64,000 nucleotides of DNA from RYN-230 sp963770535. Its GTDB lineage: Bacteria; Actinomycetota; Actinomycetes; Streptosporangiales; Streptosporangiaceae. Within the stretch, counting starts at the first letter, position 1; every line of letters begins with the position of its first letter. Of this stretch, positions 61,185-64,000 are shown piece after piece. The stretch is taken from the NCBI GenBank assembly GCA_963770535.1, contig CAVYPZ010000006.1, positions 1 to 64,000 on the forward strand, given 5' to 3'. The notes beneath the pieces are model-generated. The model was not told the DNA's origin. It saw nothing but the letters and a program-made list of their open reading frames with translations, and did not search any database. Made by a program: the position numbers and the translations under genes.

Positions 61185-61519
61185 TGATTGTGTTATGCAG
61201 CGGATCATCATCATAGGTCGCCATGATCCAGGAAGTCCTCCCCGAGAGTGACCGGATTTCGGTCATGGACATCATACAATTTTCGGGCCGGGGGTTCAGG
61301 TAAACATTCTAGGCTCTCATATCTTCCCTTTTCCTCGCGGTAGCCACCGGGCATTTCTGCATTAACACGCCAAACCGCCGGTACGGGCCGCCGGGAAGCG
61401 CGAATCCGGCTGAATCCCCGGGCATCCGGCCGCCAGGCACCGTGACAGCCTGGGTAAATGACGCTCAATCCGCCGGGCCGGAAATAACGGCCAGGGCCGC
61501 GTTCACCGGCAGATAATGG
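61185..61519. other. intergenic promoter region
   Basis: 335 bp without a gene, relatively AT-rich for this genome around 61300-61340. It should hold the promoter of the small protein/GT2/GH26 operon on the minus strand. I cannot assign -35/-10 boxes with confidence. Confidence 0.4.
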
Positions 61520-62935
61520 TCATCTCAGCTGGGCGGCACTATTCTCGCTGGCGGCCCCGGGGGATGGCACCGGGGCCACCCGGCCCGCGTGCCGGTCGAT
61601 CGCTGCCAGCATCCGTTCGTGCACGGCGTCCAGGCTGCCGCGGCGCCGGGCGGTGAGGCGGGCCGCACGGGTCAGTACCGTGCCGGGAGCGGCCGACAGG
61701 GCGGCATCGAACAGCGACCACGAAAGGTCGTCGAGCGCCGCGCGCACTGGCCCCGGCTCCTCGGTTCTGGCGCAGGTGGCGGCCAGCGCGCACATCCGCT
61801 CGTCCAGCGCAGGATCGGATGCCACCTGGAACGGGAACACGTCAACGCCCGGGCACCACGACCGCCGCGCATCGGTGGCCTCGAAGGCGCTGATCAGCGG
61901 GCTCACATCACCAGCGGTCAGCGGATCGTAGAGCCCGGGAAACGGCGTGGCCTCATATCCCCGGTCGTAGCCGCTGAAGTAGATGGGTGCCGCGGAACCA
62001 GTCCACGCGAGCACCCCGAGCGCCACATCGAGCAGGGTCACGGGCCAGCCGAGGTCGCTGATGGCATGCACCCGCAGCGAGCCTGGCTGCGCACCTGCCC
62101 CGGCCGCCAGCAGCAACTGCGCCGACTGGAGTGCAGACTGAACGTAGAAGGCGATGCCGGTGTCGTGCAGGCGGATCACCCCACCGGCGCACCAGTCCAG
62201 CAGCCGGGCATGGATGATCGAGTTATCGATCACGTGGGTGAACCTCGCGGCCGAGCAGGTGGCCTGCCCGCGCGCCGCTGCCTGCCAGAGCAGCCACTCG
62301 GCGACCCGCTTGGAGGCCGTGTAAACCTCTGGTGAATAGGGACGCAGCGCCTTCCCGGTCGACGCGAAGATCACCTGCGGCACTTCGTGCCGGGCAGCGG
62401 CGCTGATCACGTTGCAGGTGCCGAGCACGTTCGTGGTCACGGTGCGGTGCACCTCGCGCTCGGCGAGGCCCGGATCCCGCTGCCCCGCGACGTGGAAGAC
62501 GATGTCGCATCTCACCTCGCCGAAGACGGCGGCAAGCTGACCGGCGTCCCTGATATCAGCCTGGACATACTCAGCGCCCGGAACCCGCGGCCACCCCTGC
62601 GTGATGCCGCGGCTGACGCTGACCAGGCGGGCCGGGGAGAACCGTGCCAGCTGCGCCATCAGCGCCGAGCCGATGCACCCTGAGCCACCGGTGACCAGTA
62701 TCCGCTTGCCCTGCAGGCGTGCCGCGATGACGGGCCCGGGGAGGTCGATGTCTTTCCGGACCGCCGCCAGGAACCTGCCGTATTCCTCCTGCGCCTCCGG
62801 CCTGCTGGCCAGCAGCGCCTGCGTCAGGTCAGCCAGGCACTTCAGCTCTGCGCCCGCCAGGCGCTCCCTGCCACGCGGCACCGCCGCATGCATGCCCGCG
62901 ATGATCTCTGCGGCCGTCTGCACTTTGCTCTCCAT
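61520..62935 (-). CDS. NAD-dependent sugar epimerase/dehydratase-like SDR
   Basis: 471 residues from ATG 62935. Extended SDR with GKRILVTGGSGCIGSALM, a central ADIRDAG and VAGQRDPGLAEREV, and YTASKRVAEWLLW (Y-x3-K). The Y-x3-K pair and GGxGxxG suggest a nucleotide-sugar epimerase or dehydratase such as capsule proteins. The N-terminal 80 residues and last 90 residues are outside the core. The start is uncertain: ATG 63085 or GTG 63025 would add 50 or 30 residues. It could supply a sugar precursor for the polysaccharide. Confidence 0.7.
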   Translation of the reverse strand: MESKVQTAAEIIAGMHAAVPRGRERLAGAELKCLADLTQALLASRPEAQEEYGRFLAAVRKDIDLPGPVIAARLQGKRILVTGGSGCIGSALMAQLARFSPARLVSVSRGITQGWPRVPGAEYVQADIRDAGQLAAVFGEVRCDIVFHVAGQRDPGLAEREVHRTVTTNVLGTCNVISAAARHEVPQVIFASTGKALRPYSPEVYTASKRVAEWLLWQAAARGQATCSAARFTHVIDNSIIHARLLDWCAGGVIRLHDTGIAFYVQSALQSAQLLLAAGAGAQPGSLRVHAISDLGWPVTLLDVALGVLAWTGSAAPIYFSGYDRGYEATPFPGLYDPLTAGDVSPLISAFEATDARRSWCPGVDVFPFQVASDPALDERMCALAATCARTEEPGPVRAALDDLSWSLFDAALSAAPGTVLTRAARLTARRRGSLDAVHERMLAAIDRHAGRVAPVPSPGAASENSAAQLR

Positions 62936-63328
62936 TGAGTCAGCGTCTGGATCATAAGCGCCCTGTTTTATAGGGGGCACCCGAACAGAGCCTGCACATA
63001 TACCCGCATAGGGGGTATTCAGCACAGTCTCCCCATCATCCAAGCCGCCTCCGCTGGTCGAGCACATCGTGCGATGAGGGTACATGAATGCCCGTCATTA
63101 CGGAGGCTGGTTGCCAAAACGGCGGACGGCGGGGCGTGCGCAATCACCTAGGGTGAGAGGTGGCACAAATAACTGTATCCACGGCATTCCGGGACTTCAT
63201 TCCCGCCTTCCATGTTTGCGGGCCCGCGCGGGGGTGCAAAATTCATGGCGGAAAGCAACGGAAGCATAAGTGCGAGTGGGATCAATGCGGTTACGGTGGT
63301 GCCCCTGAACCCGCAGAAGGGAAGTGGC
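62936..63328. other. divergent intergenic region
   Basis: Promoter region between the epimerase (minus) and the GH12 gene (plus). No further gene supported. If the longer epimerase start at 63085 is used, the gap is shorter. Confidence 0.4.
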
Positions 63329-64000
63329 ATGATGTACCGTGCCGTCGGCCAGCCAGCGAGAAAAGCGCTGACCGTGATGACAGCCGCAGCAGCCTGCGTG
63401 AGCCTCGCCGCGGCCCCGGCCGCCACCGCATCGTCCACGCCGGTGGCCTGCAAGCCCTGGCAGACCCTGCGGCCCGCCGGGGCGGCCGGCCAGGAGTACG
63501 TCATCAGGAACAAGCCCAGCATCAACCACAACGACCAGGGAATGTGCCTCTCGGACCCGGGAGAGGGCGCGGGCTTCACCGTCACCCACTCCCCGGGACA
63601 GGCGCCCTCACCGAAGGTGCGGGCGTATCCCTACATCGGGACCGGCTGCTTCGAGCGAGCGTGCCCGGCGGGCGGCGAGGGCGTGACACCCCGGGCCGGA
63701 GCACTGGGGAACTACAGCGTGCACTGGGCAACCGTGACACCGCCGAAGAGCGGTGTATGGAACGCGTCCCTGGACCTGTGGCTCGGCCCCCACGTCGGAG
63801 CCGGCACATCGGAGGTGATGATCTGGCTCCGGTACAGCAAGCCTTCCTGGTGGAAGGGCCTATACCCGACCGCGACGATCGACGGCGCGAAATGGTACCT
63901 TGTGCCGCACACCACTTCTGACGGCCGCTATTACATCTCGTTCCGGCGGGCCACCCCGGTGGCATCAGCCACGCTGCGGCTGGCGCCGTTCATGGCGGAA
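63329..64000 (+). CDS. GH12-like secreted glycoside hydrolase, cut by window end
   Basis: ATG 63329 (GGGAAG upstream) opens a frame of 224 residues that is still open at the end of the window. It has a signal peptide (ALTVMTAAAACVSLAAAPAA then TASS). Further on, WNASLDLWLGPHVG and SEVMIWLRYSKPSW are GH12 cellulase/xyloglucanase features, with the nucleophile Glu in EVMIWL. The second catalytic Glu, expected nearer the C-terminus, is beyond the window. It probably degrades plant or own beta-glucan. Confidence 0.75.
   Translation, partial: MMYRAVGQPARKALTVMTAAAACVSLAAAPAATASSTPVACKPWQTLRPAGAAGQEYVIRNKPSINHNDQGMCLSDPGEGAGFTVTHSPGQAPSPKVRAYPYIGTGCFERACPAGGEGVTPRAGALGNYSVHWATVTPPKSGVWNASLDLWLGPHVGAGTSEVMIWLRYSKPSWWKGLYPTATIDGAKWYLVPHTTSDGRYYISFRRATPVASATLRLAPFMAE

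Overview
The window is high-GC DNA with GTG starts, tightly overlapping operons, a DUF222/13E12 HNH gene, a replication-relaxation protein, XRE-type and TetR regulators and a large serine recombinase. Together these point to an actinobacterium, probably a soil member of the Streptosporangiales or a neighbouring group. The genus cannot be read from the sequence.

Region 1 (0.2-22.1 kb) and region 3 (42.7-50.5 kb) together look like one coenzyme M (CoM) supercluster. Region 1 has a 2-oxopropyl-CoM reductase (carboxylating) homologue with the diagnostic Cys-x4-Cys and Phe-x4-His signatures. Next to it are two short-chain dehydrogenases matching R- and S-hydroxypropyl-CoM dehydrogenases. It also has two MetE-family (epoxyalkane:CoM transferase-like) proteins, a TPP-dependent E1 alpha/beta pair, an acylating aldehyde dehydrogenase, a CoA-disulfide-reductase-like flavoprotein, a CoA-transferase pair and an ADP-forming acyl-CoA synthetase. 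Control is suggested by two PucR regulators and MEDS sensor domains. Region 3 has a third MetE-family transferase and an apparent bacterial CoM biosynthesis operon: a ComA/XcbB-like phosphosulfolactate synthase, an unknown protein, two aspartase/fumarase-superfamily enzymes and a PLP-dependent desulfhydrase-like enzyme. The inferred flow is: make CoM, attach it to an epoxide or similar electrophile, oxidise the hydroxyalkyl-CoM, reductively carboxylate to a beta-keto acid, and activate that with CoA. No alkene monooxygenase is present in the window.

Region 2 (about 23.85-42.42 kb) is an 18.6-kb island inserted in the HNH motif of a DUF222 gene. The 5' part of that gene is at 22.2-23.85 kb and the 3' part at 42.42-42.55 kb; joining them at a shared CCG codon restores a normal HNH motif. 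The two ends reconstruct a 48-bp attP with inverted arms, and a serine recombinase lies at the right end. Three internal copies of one att half-site suggest the island grew by stepwise accretion. Cargo includes a nucleotidyltransferase/XRE toxin-antitoxin-like pair, VOC proteins, an SDR, TetR regulators, a compact dapF-ddl-C39 peptidase-murF group, an XRE regulator and a replication-relaxation protein.

Region 4 (50.5-64 kb) is a cell-surface polysaccharide region with two tandem glycosyltransferase-2/GH26 modules. Each GT2 gene is preceded by an overlapping small membrane-protein gene. A GT39-type transferase, a sugar epimerase, two GNAT genes, a secreted protein and a GH12 gene cut by the window end are also present.

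Five genes carry single-base frameshifts within otherwise conserved frames (about 550, 29167, 29745, 58362 and 59838) and one carries a TGG-to-TGA nonsense change (35401). Some may be assembly errors, so those products should be read with that in mind.
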